From assembly GCA_021162285.1 (NCBI GenBank), contig JAGGYZ010000254.1, forward strand, positions 1 through 19,071: 19,071 bases of DNA, given 5' to 3'. Below the pieces are notes generated by a model that made no database searches, was not told where the DNA came from, and worked only from the letters and a program-made list of their open reading frames with translations. Both the position numbers and the translations under genes were made by a program. Shown one piece after another: positions 7,737 through 14,765 of this stretch. Positions within the stretch are counted from its first letter, which is position 1, and each line of letters starts with the position of its first letter. This DNA comes from Candidatus Fermentibacteraceae bacterium. GTDB taxonomy: Bacteria; Fermentibacterota; Fermentibacteria; Fermentibacterales; JCC-6.

Positions 7737-9418
7737 TTCCTTCTCCCTGCAGCCGGTTTGATGTCAACAACAACAAGCTGCACAGCATTGCCACCTCGCC
7801 ATGAGTCCGCAGAAAGGGTGAAAGCCACATCGAGGATTCGATCAAGTTCAGATGTTCTGTGTCCCATACCGAAACCGATCCCCCGGAGGGTCGTGTTTCC
7901 AGACTGAAAGGATATCTGCAGGTGTTTACCGCCCTGACCAACCGGTCTGAAAGACACCGGGTACACTCCACGGGTTATCCACACCGGTTCAGGATTACCC
8001 TCGCCAAATGGCTCAAAGTTCCTGAGTGCGCTAAGAATGCTGATGCTGCACTGTTCTGCAGTGAGACCACCGTCTATATACAGTACAGGACCGGAATCTT
8101 CTGCGTAAAGAGTGTCAGCAATATGTTCCACGAAAGACTTGAATTCGGCATATCTTTCCGTTTCCAGTGAAATTCCTGCAGCCTGGTTGTGTCCGCCGAA
8201 ACTCAGCAGCAATCCCTTTTCCATGGCCTTTTCAAGAATTGGATACACAGGCTTTCCCGGAACTCCCCTTGCACTTCCACGACCGGTATCGCCATCCCAT
8301 GAAACAAGGACAACAGGCTTGTTCATCTGTCTGGCAAGCTTCGATGCAGAGATGCCAATAACCCCGGCATGCCAGTGTTCAGATGCAGCCACAGCTATTC
8401 CAGTTCTCGTGTTCGCAAGCAGGCTGTCCGCTTCTGCAAACACGGCGGAATCGAGTCTCTTTCTCTTTGTATTCGTTTTTTCAAGACCGGAAGCCATTCC
8501 GGCAGCCAGCCCCGGTTCGGTTTCCAGAAGAAGTTTTACCGCCTGATCTGCGTGTGCGATTCTTCCAGCGGAATTGATAACGGGGCCCAGGCCAAAACTG
8601 ATGTCCCTGGTTGTAACTTCGGTGTGATTAACTCCCACTGCACTCATGAGAGCCAGAACGCCCTGGGAAGGTTTTGTTCTGAGAATATCAAGACCACGCC
8701 TGACCAGAACCCGGTTGTCTCCAGTGAGACTTACCACATCACAGACTGTTCCTATTGAGACAAGATCAGGTTCAAGCTCCGGGATCTCTGTTGAATCCAT
8801 CCTTTCAGCAAGCCCCCTCAAAACAGTGTGAATAACCCCTGCACCGGAAAGGTATCTCCACCTTACACTGCTGTCACTGGAAAGCTCGGGATCAACCACA
8901 ACATCTGCTTTCGGAAGAATATCCAGAGGTTTGTGGTGATCAGTTATTATTACTTTCACACCGTTCTCTTTAAGCCGGGCAACCTCGTCAATTGATGTTA
9001 TGCCGCAGTCTACAGTGATCAGCACTTCCACGCCGCTCTGGATACACAGGTCGATTGCAGCCTCACCCAGACCGTATCCATCCTGGAAACGGCTGGGTAT
9101 ATAGTATTGAACCAGCCCTCCCAGAGCCCTGATAACACGGACAGCAGTGGCCGTGGCAGTAATTCCGTCTGCGTCAAAATCACCGTGAACCAGAATCAGT
9201 TTATCGTTTCTCACTGCATCTTCGAGAATCAGGGATGCAGAGTCTGCTCCCGGGAGGTCAGGCCATGGAGACAGTGTGCTGTAGTCGGAACGGAAAAAGG
9301 CCGCATCAAGACCCCTCCTGCGCACCATAGATCCAACAGGTACAGGAATCCCTGCGATATCAGGCAGATCTTCGCTTTTGCAGTGCACTTCAGGTCTGGG
9401 TAACCACTTGTATTTCAA
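7733..9418 (-). CDS. recJ: Single-stranded-DNA exonuclease RecJ
   Basis: RecJ degrades single-stranded DNA 5'-3' in recombination and mismatch or base-excision repair. The DHH-family metal motifs are HGDFDADG (about 78-85), VDCG (136-139) and TDHH (159-162); the DHHA1 motif is GGHNQAAG (408-415), with an OB-fold C-terminus. The frame is open to an ATG at 9496, but that start lies inside rnpB. The family N-terminus corresponds to KYKWLPRP, preceded by TTG at 9418 with AGGGAG four bases upstream, so 9418 is chosen, giving 561 aa, normal for RecJ. It starts 18 bases after the predicted rnpB end with no terminator between, and overlaps dinG by four bases. Confidence 0.92.
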   Translation of the reverse strand: MKYKWLPRPEVHCKSEDLPDIAGIPVPVGSMVRRRGLDAAFFRSDYSTLSPWPDLPGADSASLILEDAVRNDKLILVHGDFDADGITATATAVRVIRALGGLVQYYIPSRFQDGYGLGEAAIDLCIQSGVEVLITVDCGITSIDEVARLKENGVKVIITDHHKPLDILPKADVVVDPELSSDSSVRWRYLSGAGVIHTVLRGLAERMDSTEIPELEPDLVSIGTVCDVVSLTGDNRVLVRRGLDILRTKPSQGVLALMSAVGVNHTEVTTRDISFGLGPVINSAGRIAHADQAVKLLLETEPGLAAGMASGLEKTNTKRKRLDSAVFAEADSLLANTRTGIAVAASEHWHAGVIGISASKLARQMNKPVVLVSWDGDTGRGSARGVPGKPVYPILEKAMEKGLLLSFGGHNQAAGISLETERYAEFKSFVEHIADTLYAEDSGPVLYIDGGLTAEQCSISILSALRNFEPFGEGNPEPVWITRGVYPVSFRPVGQGGKHLQISFQSGNTTLRGIGFGMGHRTSELDRILDVAFTLSADSWRGGNAVQLVVVDIKPAAGRRN

Positions 9419-9436
9419 AACTCTCCCTGGTGCTGA

Positions 9437-9776
9437 GGTATCCGGTCGGGCTGTAAGCCGGGTCTTGTACTGTATTGAACAGTGACGGCCATCCATCTTG
9501 GGTGCCCGTTACCAGACACCTCCAGCGGCCAACCCGAGAAGCAGAGGAAACGGGCCGCTCCCTGCCCCCTGCGGGGCGCTTCTCCTATTTGGCCTTGCAC
9601 CGGACGGGGTTTGCCTGCATTTCACCCTTGAAACCGGAATACCGGATCAGGTATCGTTTCTGTGGCACTTTCCCTGCATTGCTGCACCAGGGATTTCCCC
9701 TGCGTCCTACCCTGTGGAGCCCGGACTTTCCTCGAAATCCCGAGGGATCTCGCGACCGTCCACCCGGCCGGATACC
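9437..9776 (-). ncRNA. rnpB: RNase P RNA (catalytic subunit), bacterial type A-like
   Basis: This is the ribozyme that removes tRNA 5' leaders. Hallmarks on the minus strand are GAGGAAAGTCCGGGCTCC near the 5' end, AGTGCCACAGAAA, AGGGTGAAA, GGTGCAAGGCCAAATAGG and ACCCGGCTTACAGC near the 3' end. The ends are set by helix P1, where GGTATCCGGCCGGG (9776-9763) pairs with CCCGACCGGATACC (9450-9437) with one mismatch. Length is about 340 nt, normal for the family. The 5' end is only six bases after the zinc-ribbon gene stop and the 3' end 18 bases before recJ, so it is embedded between coding genes. Ends are predicted to within a few bases. Confidence 0.95.
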
Positions 9777-9782
9777 AACTGG

Positions 9783-9811
9783 CTAAAAAGAACTGTCAGA
9801 AGTCCAGACAA
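9783..9811 (-). promoter_or_regulatory. Weak candidate promoter for rnpB
   Basis: TTGTCT (9811-9806), a 17-base spacer and TTTTAG (9788-9783) lie within the last codons of the zinc-ribbon gene. The boxes match consensus at only four and three of six positions. However, the predicted start six bases downstream of the -10 falls exactly on G9776, the first base of helix P1. Confidence 0.3.
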
Positions 9812-10496
9812 CATAACTGCCGCAGAGCGGACAGGTATATGTTTTGCCGCCTTTTATCTCTCCGACTTTCTGCGGGGGTATCTTCGTGAGACAACCACCG
9901 CACGAACCGTGTTTGATCCCGGTGACAACTTCTCTTCGGCCGGAACTTCTGGCTTTCTCGTATCTCTTCAGATGCTTGGATTCAACCTTTGAGGCAATTA
10001 TTTCTCTGCGCTGATGCAGAACGGCAAGCTTTTCCTCCAGCTCACGCTGTTTCAACTTGAGGCTCTGTTCTCTGAGCGCTGATCTCTTCACCGTCCGGTC
10101 CCGTTCTTTTGTAGCCCGCTCAAGTATCTGCACTGCCTCATCTTCTTCGTACATTGCTTCAATAATAAGGTTGTCTATCTGATCACTCATTTTCTCGGTG
10201 TTCGCAATCTGCTGAAGCATTGCGGTGTACTCTGTGTTGGATTTCAACGAAACAAGCCTGCTTTTGTAGTCGGCAACCCTGGCAATGTTGTCTGCTCTGT
10301 CTCCTGCGAGCTTTTTCTGTTTTTCCTTTATACCGTCAAGAGTATCTCTGAACTGGTTGAACCTGGCTTCGTGTCCCTGGGCATCATCCCTGTGAATCTT
10401 CATCTCCCTGGGAATCGACTCCAGGTCGGCTTTCAATCTGTCAATGTCACGATCACAATCCTGTAGATCAAGAAGCCGCGCAATGAACTCTTCCAT
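9783..10496 (-). CDS. Coiled-coil C4 zinc-ribbon protein (DUF164; CT398/HP0958-like)
   Basis: Predicted 237 aa. About residues 1-170 are charged heptad-like helices forming a long coiled-coil hairpin. A C-terminal zinc ribbon has C199-x2-C202 (GSCGGC) and C222-x2-C225 (CPLC). This architecture matches the family containing Chlamydia CT398 and Helicobacter HP0958 (FlgZ), which bind sigma-54 RpoN and, in Helicobacter, support flagellar assembly. The open frame extends upstream to 10595, but that part runs through tRNA-Val and a terminator. The ATG at 10496 has AGGTG four bases upstream and begins the conserved helix, so it is preferred. rnpB follows six bases after the stop. Family is good; a partner in this organism is inference. 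Confidence 0.85.
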   Translation of the reverse strand: MEEFIARLLDLQDCDRDIDRLKADLESIPREMKIHRDDAQGHEARFNQFRDTLDGIKEKQKKLAGDRADNIARVADYKSRLVSLKSNTEYTAMLQQIANTEKMSDQIDNLIIEAMYEEDEAVQILERATKERDRTVKRSALREQSLKLKQRELEEKLAVLHQRREIIASKVESKHLKRYEKARSSGRREVVTGIKHGSCGGCLTKIPPQKVGEIKGGKTYTCPLCGSYVVWTSDSSF

Positions 10497-10528
10497 GATA
10501 CACCTGTCCGATCTCTGTATGGATATAG

Positions 10529-10553
10529 AAAAACGGACACCATCGGGTGTCCG
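10529..10553 (-). terminator. Intrinsic terminator of the tRNA operon
   Basis: On the minus strand CGGACACC pairs perfectly with GGTGTCCG around a four-base loop and is followed by TTTTT. It lies six bases after the CCA end of tRNA-Val and separates the tRNA operon from the zinc-ribbon gene. Confidence 0.88.
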
Positions 10554-10559
10554 CTGTTC

Positions 10560-10635
10560 TGGTGGGCGGGACAGGGATCGAACCTGCGACCCCAAACGTG
10601 TGAAGCTTGTGCTCTACCAACTGAGCTACCCGCCC
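10560..10635 (-). tRNA. tRNA-Val (anticodon CAC)
   Basis: A complete 76-nt cloverleaf: acceptor GGGCGGG/CCCGCCC, D-arm GCTC/GAGC, anticodon stem CAAGC/GTTTG with one G-U, loop TTCACAC giving anticodon CAC, T-arm GCAGG/CCTGT with TTCGATC loop. The 3' CCA is encoded. It is the second gene of a two-tRNA operon, 16 bases after the CAT-anticodon tRNA. Confidence 0.93.
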
Positions 10636-10651
10636 TTCAATTAAAGCTAAA

Positions 10652-10728
10652 TGGTGGGCCCACCTGGACTCGAACCAGGGACCGACCGGTTATGAGCCGG
10701 TGGCTCTAGCCAACTGAGCTATGGGCCC
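10652..10728 (-). tRNA. tRNA with CAT anticodon (elongator Met or Ile2)
   Basis: A complete 77-nt cloverleaf: acceptor GGGCCCA/TGGGCCC, D-arm GCTC/GAGC, anticodon stem ACCGG/CCGGT, loop CTCATAA, T-arm CCTGG/CCAGG, encoded CCA. It is not the initiator: the first base pair G1-C72 is intact and the three G-C pairs typical of initiator anticodon stems are absent. The CTCATAA loop flanked by CGG/CCG resembles tRNA-Ile2, whose C34 is modified to lysidine, but elongator Met cannot be excluded by eye. Confidence 0.9.
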
Positions 10729-10739
10729 TTTGAACGCGG

Positions 10740-10768
10740 AATTTACCCTGTTTTCAACATTTTGTCAA
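10740..10768 (-). promoter_or_regulatory. Sigma-70-type promoter of the two-tRNA operon
   Basis: Perfect -35 TTGACA (10768-10763), 17-base spacer, -10 TAAATT (10745-10740, four of six). It lies 11 bases upstream of the first tRNA 5' end. Confidence 0.75.
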
Positions 10769-10770
10769 GG

Positions 10771-10799
10771 TTGCCCGGGGGTTGAATATCCGTTACATT
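10771..10799 (+). promoter_or_regulatory. Candidate promoter of tRNA-Leu
   Basis: TTGCCC (10771-10776), a 17-base spacer and TACATT (10794-10799) on the plus strand, each four of six consensus matches. The predicted start is near 10806, about 11 bases before the tRNA. It is back to back with the minus-strand tRNA promoter; the two -35 boxes are two bases apart. Confidence 0.45.
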
Positions 10800-10816
10800 C
10801 CACCTTCATCACAAGT

Positions 10817-10902
10817 GCCGGAGTGGCGGAATGGCAGACGCGACGGACTCAAAATCCGTTGCCCTTCGGGGTGTGAGGGTTCAAGTCCCTCCTCCGGTAC
10901 CA
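10817..10902 (+). tRNA. tRNA-Leu (anticodon CAA)
   Basis: An 86-nt class II tRNA with a long variable arm (around GCCCTTCGGGGTG). Acceptor GCCGGAG/CTCCGGT, with a G1-U72 first pair as also found in E. coli leuZ. Anticodon stem ACGGA/TCCGT, loop CTCAAAA (CAA, reading UUG), T-arm GAGGG/TCCCT-type with TTCAAGT loop, and encoded CCA. It is the only plus-strand gene in the window and is divergent from the two-tRNA operon. Confidence 0.93.
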
Positions 10903-10960
10903 TACAGATGTAACACACAAATCAGTGACCTGTTAGATATTCCTGAACGAGATTCACTAA

Positions 10961-11008
10961 TTCGCCGGGCTTTTCCATGTGTATGGAATGAACAGGGAAG
11001 CCCGCGAA
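10961..11008. repeat. Nested inverted repeat between convergent genes
   Basis: TTCGCCGGGCTT (from 10961) pairs with AAGCCCGCGAA (to 11008) with one bulge, enclosing a smaller TTCCAT/ATGGAA hairpin. It lies between tRNA-Leu (plus) and the PAS gene stop (minus), where a bidirectional terminator is expected, but neither side has a run of T. The rest of 10903-11070 shows no gene. Confidence 0.4.
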
Positions 11009-11070
11009 AGAACCATTCCAATTAGAGGAAGCACACAGAACCATGTTCAAACGTGTATACTCTTCCGAGA

Positions 11071-12213
11071 TCAGCTGCTTACCTGTGAAACAGCAGAGGC
11101 AAGAAGGTTGATGCTGAGAGGGGGCGAAATCTTCGCGACTTTCAGGTCGTCTCCGTGCTCGAACTCTGCATCTGTAACCAGAACGACTCCAACCCCTGCG
11201 TGTTCAAGTTCCGCTGTAAGGGCTGCAAGATCCGGATCTTCAGTAAATTCTTCACAGACAACGAAGTGAAATCTCCCGGGGTTCTCGTCAAAAACTATCT
11301 GTGCGCTGGAAGGTGAATCCATTTCAGTTACATGAAAACCTATCATGGCAAGCATCTCTTTGCCTGCGTTTCTGGCAGAGGCACTTGAGGCTATGTACAG
11401 TACCGTTCTTCCTGTACCGACACTCAACTGGCTTGATATTGTTCTAATGGTCTTTCGCTCTTTGTCTTCCGGCGGGAAGACCATGAGAACCTGGCCACCG
11501 GGATCAGCGTACATTTTAAGCGGACTGCATTTGGTCAGCTCAAGCATTTTCTCTCCACCGTTGCGGGAGAGTATAATGGCATTTTCAACAACCTTTGCAG
11601 CATTTACCGGTGTAAACATATCTGAAATAGAAGATCCGGAAGAACTTCTACCTGCCAGCTCTGATGGAAGTTCGCCTCCTGATTCAACCACAAGAAGATC
11701 TCTTTCAAGAGCGCTACCGGAGACTCGGGCAAATATGTATGCGGTTCTTGTTTGCGACAGAGCCCTTCTGAACAGGTTAAAACTGGCCTCGGCTGTTCTG
11801 CTGCCGCCGGTCAGAGTGGAGTCTATGGAAAGAATTATATCGGCCTTTCTACCGCTGAGACGCACCCTTCGCTGAAGCAAAAGAACAGGAATTGATACTC
11901 CGCTGGAGTCTTTGATAAAACCCTGAGCTGGTTTCCCGGGAGCAGCAGCAACAGATTCGACATTCATGTCTATGGCGAGACCAACAGAATTCAAAGTTTT
12001 TCCTATAAGCGTAAACCTTTGAACTCCCAGTACATCCAGAGCATAGTCATTCAGCTCAAGAACGATGCCTTCATCTGAATCCAATACAATCAGAGCGCAG
12101 GGAAGGTTACGCAGTATGACATTCTGTCCTTCTGCGTCTGGTAAAAATGCGGAGAGCTGAGGCTCGTCAGAAATCCGTAACTGCGCCAGTAACTCCCGTA
12201 CTGTTTCGCTCAT
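11071..12213 (-). CDS. PAS-domain protein with receiver-like C-terminus lacking the phospho-acceptor
   Basis: Predicted 380 aa, no signal peptide or membrane segment, so cytoplasmic. About residues 28-125 are PAS-like (LPCALIVLDSDEGIVLELND, then the IGKTL turn). About 140-255 may be a second, more diverged PAS-like unit. About 260-375 look like a degenerate response-regulator receiver: TVLYIASS strand, MIGFHVTEMDS, then FHFVVCEEF where an Asp would normally follow the third strand. No histidine kinase core, DNA-binding domain or GGDEF/EAL domain is present, so it may act through protein contacts. ATG start with AGAGGT five bases upstream. It lies 28 bases after the GGDEF-HEAT gene and is last in the operon. 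Domain calls are by pattern only. Confidence 0.6.
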   Translation of the reverse strand: MSETVRELLAQLRISDEPQLSAFLPDAEGQNVILRNLPCALIVLDSDEGIVLELNDYALDVLGVQRFTLIGKTLNSVGLAIDMNVESVAAAPGKPAQGFIKDSSGVSIPVLLLQRRVRLSGRKADIILSIDSTLTGGSRTAEASFNLFRRALSQTRTAYIFARVSGSALERDLLVVESGGELPSELAGRSSSGSSISDMFTPVNAAKVVENAIILSRNGGEKMLELTKCSPLKMYADPGGQVLMVFPPEDKERKTIRTISSQLSVGTGRTVLYIASSASARNAGKEMLAMIGFHVTEMDSPSSAQIVFDENPGRFHFVVCEEFTEDPDLAALTAELEHAGVGVVLVTDAEFEHGDDLKVAKISPPLSINLLASAVSQVSS

Positions 12214-12241
12214 CAGTTACCTCTCTATTAAATAAAACCGA

Positions 12242-13855
12242 CTAGCTAATTGTTTCTCCATTTTCTATCTGCGTCAAGTCCCTGAAAGCAAGTGAACGAA
12301 TTGCCAGAGCAGCCGAAGCGGCCACTGGCCGGCTGTCCCTCCGGAGAAACGACATAAGCAGGCTTCCAGGAGAAACACCTCCTCTGTGCGCAACCCATCC
12401 CAGAAAAGCACTCAAGGCAGAGGAACCGATCTGCTCTCCGGAATCAATTCTGCTTGCCACCCGGGCAATACATGACGGGTCTGCAGCAAGGTTTCGACTG
12501 TCCATCAGAACAACAAGCCTTCTGAACAGGTCTCCAGACAAATTTCCAAGGTTCTTCCTCATCTCGGCATCTGTTAATTTGCTGAATTCAGGTGAAAAAC
12601 CCTCAAAGAATCTCAGGGCATCTGTTACTACCGGATCTGCAGCTGTCAGTGATCTTGCTGCAATCACCTCGAGTTTCCTTAAATTCGAACTGCTCATTCC
12701 TGCAAGGTTAAGAACATCCGGTATCACAGTGTTGCGTTCAATCACAAAATCCGCGGCACAGTCGGTTCCAACAGAACAAAGCGAACGGCATGCAGCATCC
12801 CGTGGAAAGTAATCCCCGGAGCTGCACAGCTCTGCAAGAAATTCTGCATCTTCAGCCTTTCCAAGCATGGCAATGCCCTCAAGAGCCGCTCTTCTCTCCT
12901 GCGAAGTATTGATTTCTGCTCCAGGAGCTTTGCCTGTGGCTGCAGCTTTCAGGTACTGAAAACCCTGGTACCATCCTGCATAGCCTGTACCTCTGAGAAC
13001 TGCCCTTCTTACCCACGTAGACCTGTCGTTCAGCATAGGAGCAATCAACGGACCTGCTTCCCGGCCCATGGAAACCACCAGCCCTTCCACAGACCTGGTA
13101 CGCACATGTGGATTGGTATCTTTCAATGCGCTCTGTAAAAACTGAGTACACCTGGAATTACCTATATAACCCAGGGCAAGAGCGGCACTCTTTCTGAGAT
13201 TCCAGCTGTAATGACCGTGCAGCACACCCTCAAGAATGTCTGCTGCCCCCTCTTCCCGGAGAACACCACAAGCCTCAATAAGTGCTTTTGTGTTCTGCAC
13301 ACTGTATCCAAGATCAAGAGCTTTCCTCAGTACAGGAAAAACCGGTGAAGCAACCTGCTGGCCCTTCAGAAACTTTTTTGTACGCCCTGCTTTCCCGGCA
13401 AGCGACTCAACTGTAAAGGTGCTGTTGTCAGCATCGGCGTAAACAACAGCTATATCCAGCAGGGGAAGGAATCTGTAGCTTCCTTCTCTGTCAAATGTTT
13501 CTATGCCGCCAAGTTCACGGTCGCGGTGTGTATAGAATCCCGGCACAATGCTGCGAAACCGCTGCCGGGCATCTTCTATTCCCTTTGAGAAACTGCTGCC
13601 CTTTCCTACACAGATGAAGTCATCTCCACCAATATGACCCACAAAGCAACCGGGAACAGACTCTTCAAGGATCTGACCAAGACGCCTTATTACAGAATCA
13701 CCAAGAGCAAAACCGTAGTAGTCGTTAAAGGGCTTGAAATCTACTATATCAATGTATACTGCTGTACTGTCCCCGTGAACAACCAGCTGTTCCAGTTTGC
13801 TCTGTATCGCAGTGTTGCCTGGAAGACCGGTAAGAGGATTTCTGTCATGCATCAT
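12242..13855 (-). CDS. GGDEF-domain protein fused to HEAT-like repeats
   Basis: Predicted 537 aa, soluble. About residues 6-165 form a GGDEF domain: LTGLPGN opening, metal-binding YIDIVDFKPFND (about 34-45), ALGDSVIRRLGQIL helix and the active-site motif GGDDF (76-80). The core catalytic residues look retained, so diguanylate cyclase activity is possible, but no RxxD inhibitory site precedes the motif. From about 185 to 525 the chain is alpha-helical with HEAT/PBS-type repeats (for example SWNLRKSAALALGYIGNS, then PHVRTRSVEGL), a protein-interaction scaffold. The first ATG (13855) and second ATG (13852) are both possible; GGAG lies seven bases before the second. Either start overlaps the upstream CNNM gene, implying translational coupling. 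Confidence 0.75.
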   Translation of the reverse strand: MMHDRNPLTGLPGNTAIQSKLEQLVVHGDSTAVYIDIVDFKPFNDYYGFALGDSVIRRLGQILEESVPGCFVGHIGGDDFICVGKGSSFSKGIEDARQRFRSIVPGFYTHRDRELGGIETFDREGSYRFLPLLDIAVVYADADNSTFTVESLAGKAGRTKKFLKGQQVASPVFPVLRKALDLGYSVQNTKALIEACGVLREEGAADILEGVLHGHYSWNLRKSAALALGYIGNSRCTQFLQSALKDTNPHVRTRSVEGLVVSMGREAGPLIAPMLNDRSTWVRRAVLRGTGYAGWYQGFQYLKAAATGKAPGAEINTSQERRAALEGIAMLGKAEDAEFLAELCSSGDYFPRDAACRSLCSVGTDCAADFVIERNTVIPDVLNLAGMSSSNLRKLEVIAARSLTAADPVVTDALRFFEGFSPEFSKLTDAEMRKNLGNLSGDLFRRLVVLMDSRNLAADPSCIARVASRIDSGEQIGSSALSAFLGWVAHRGGVSPGSLLMSFLRRDSRPVAASAALAIRSLAFRDLTQIENGETIS

Positions 13856-14765
13856 CCTGCTCCGGGATAAGGTGGGTAAGAATCATCTCCGCAGTAATAA
13901 CACTGTCCGGTTGTTTGTTGTCATCCAGAAGGATAGCCGCACCTGCTTCAGATCTCCATATCGCAGAGAGAACCTTCAGCGGTTTTGACTTTCCGTCGAA
14001 ATAGGGAAGGCCTGTGGATATTCTCATTATGGAACCTTCACCGTCCCACCTTGCCAGAACAGAGCTCTTGACCGAACCTGACAGTGTTACCCCTACTTTC
14101 TCCCACACAAGCAGCAGATTCTCCCCTGAGGCCAGAAGAAGCTCAACAGCCTGCTTCTTTCCGACACTGGAATCAACACCGGGAAACTCATCAAGTCGTT
14201 TCGAGTATACGCAAACCCTGGTATCAGCCACGCTGAGAACAGAGGACGCAAGCCTGCCCTTCCTTCCACCTGCGGAACACAGAAGACCACGCACTTCCTC
14301 CCTGCTTTCGAAAAACCTTCCACCAGTGTCGTTCCCTGCTATAAGACGGGAAATCCCTGAAGCAGCAGCAATCAGCGGGTACATAACTACACGGAATACA
14401 AACAAGACCGGGGCTGAGGCAACAGACACTCTGCTGCTTCTGAAAAGGGCCAGATGCTTTGGTGTTATTTCAGAAAACAAAAGAAGGAAAACTGCAGTTG
14501 CAAATGCAAATACCACCTGCCAGACATCACCCAGCTGAACACCCCACCTGTGGGTAATGCTTGAAGTAAGAACAACTCCCACATTTGTGCCTACAAGGGT
14601 AGTCGCAAGGTATCTGGAGGGTCTTTCCATAAACCACAGAGCCCGGGCGCCTTTTCTTCCCCTGGCTGCAACCTGGATTCTGCCTGCGGCAGAGAAGGCA
14701 GTTTCTGACCCGCTGCAGAACGCAGCAAGAATGCAGGCACCTGCAAAAACCACAAAACTGATCAT
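13845..14765 (-). CDS. CNNM/CorC-family membrane protein, short paralogue with degenerate CBS region
   Basis: Predicted 306 aa. About residues 1-150 are a DUF21/CNNM transmembrane domain: N-terminal helix ending CSGSETAFSAAGR, then LATTLVGTNVGVVL and FSEITPKHLALFRSS, the family signature. About 165-300 occupy the place of the CBS pair but are poorly conserved, and the C-terminal CorC_HlyC domain of longer relatives is absent. The family transports or regulates transport of Mg2+ and other divalent ions. ATG start with GAGGA just upstream; it overlaps the stop of the longer paralogue as ATGA. It probably forms a heteromer with that paralogue, which is inference from the tandem arrangement. Confidence 0.82.
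   Translation of the reverse strand: MISFVVFAGACILAAFCSGSETAFSAAGRIQVAARGRKGARALWFMERPSRYLATTLVGTNVGVVLTSSITHRWGVQLGDVWQVVFAFATAVFLLLFSEITPKHLALFRSSRVSVASAPVLFVFRVVMYPLIAAASGISRLIAGNDTGGRFFESREEVRGLLCSAGGRKGRLASSVLSVADTRVCVYSKRLDEFPGVDSSVGKKQAVELLLASGENLLLVWEKVGVTLSGSVKSSVLARWDGEGSIMRISTGLPYFDGKSKPLKVLSAIWRSEAGAAILLDDNKQPDSVITAEMILTHLIPEQDDA

Noticed and set aside
9663..9678. Sigma-54-like TGGCAC-N5-CTGCA on the plus strand
   Set aside because: It is the complement of conserved RNase P RNA sequence, lacks one -12 base, and has no plus-strand gene after it. It also shows that such matches can arise by chance, which tempers the element at 1484-1499.
9498..9992. Plus-strand open frame of 164 codons
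   Set aside because: It is antisense to rnpB and to the zinc-ribbon gene, with no recognisable protein features.
10497..10595. N-terminal extension of the zinc-ribbon protein
   Set aside because: The extra 33 codons run through tRNA-Val and its terminator; the ATG at 10496 has a ribosome-binding sequence and begins the conserved helix.
10831..11025. Plus-strand open frame of 64 codons
   Set aside because: It starts inside tRNA-Leu and reads through its anticodon and T-arm; no ribosome-binding site or family similarity.
10560..11070. tRNA cluster as an integration site for a mobile element
   Set aside because: No integrase, transposase, attachment-site duplication or compositional break is visible; flanking genes are housekeeping.
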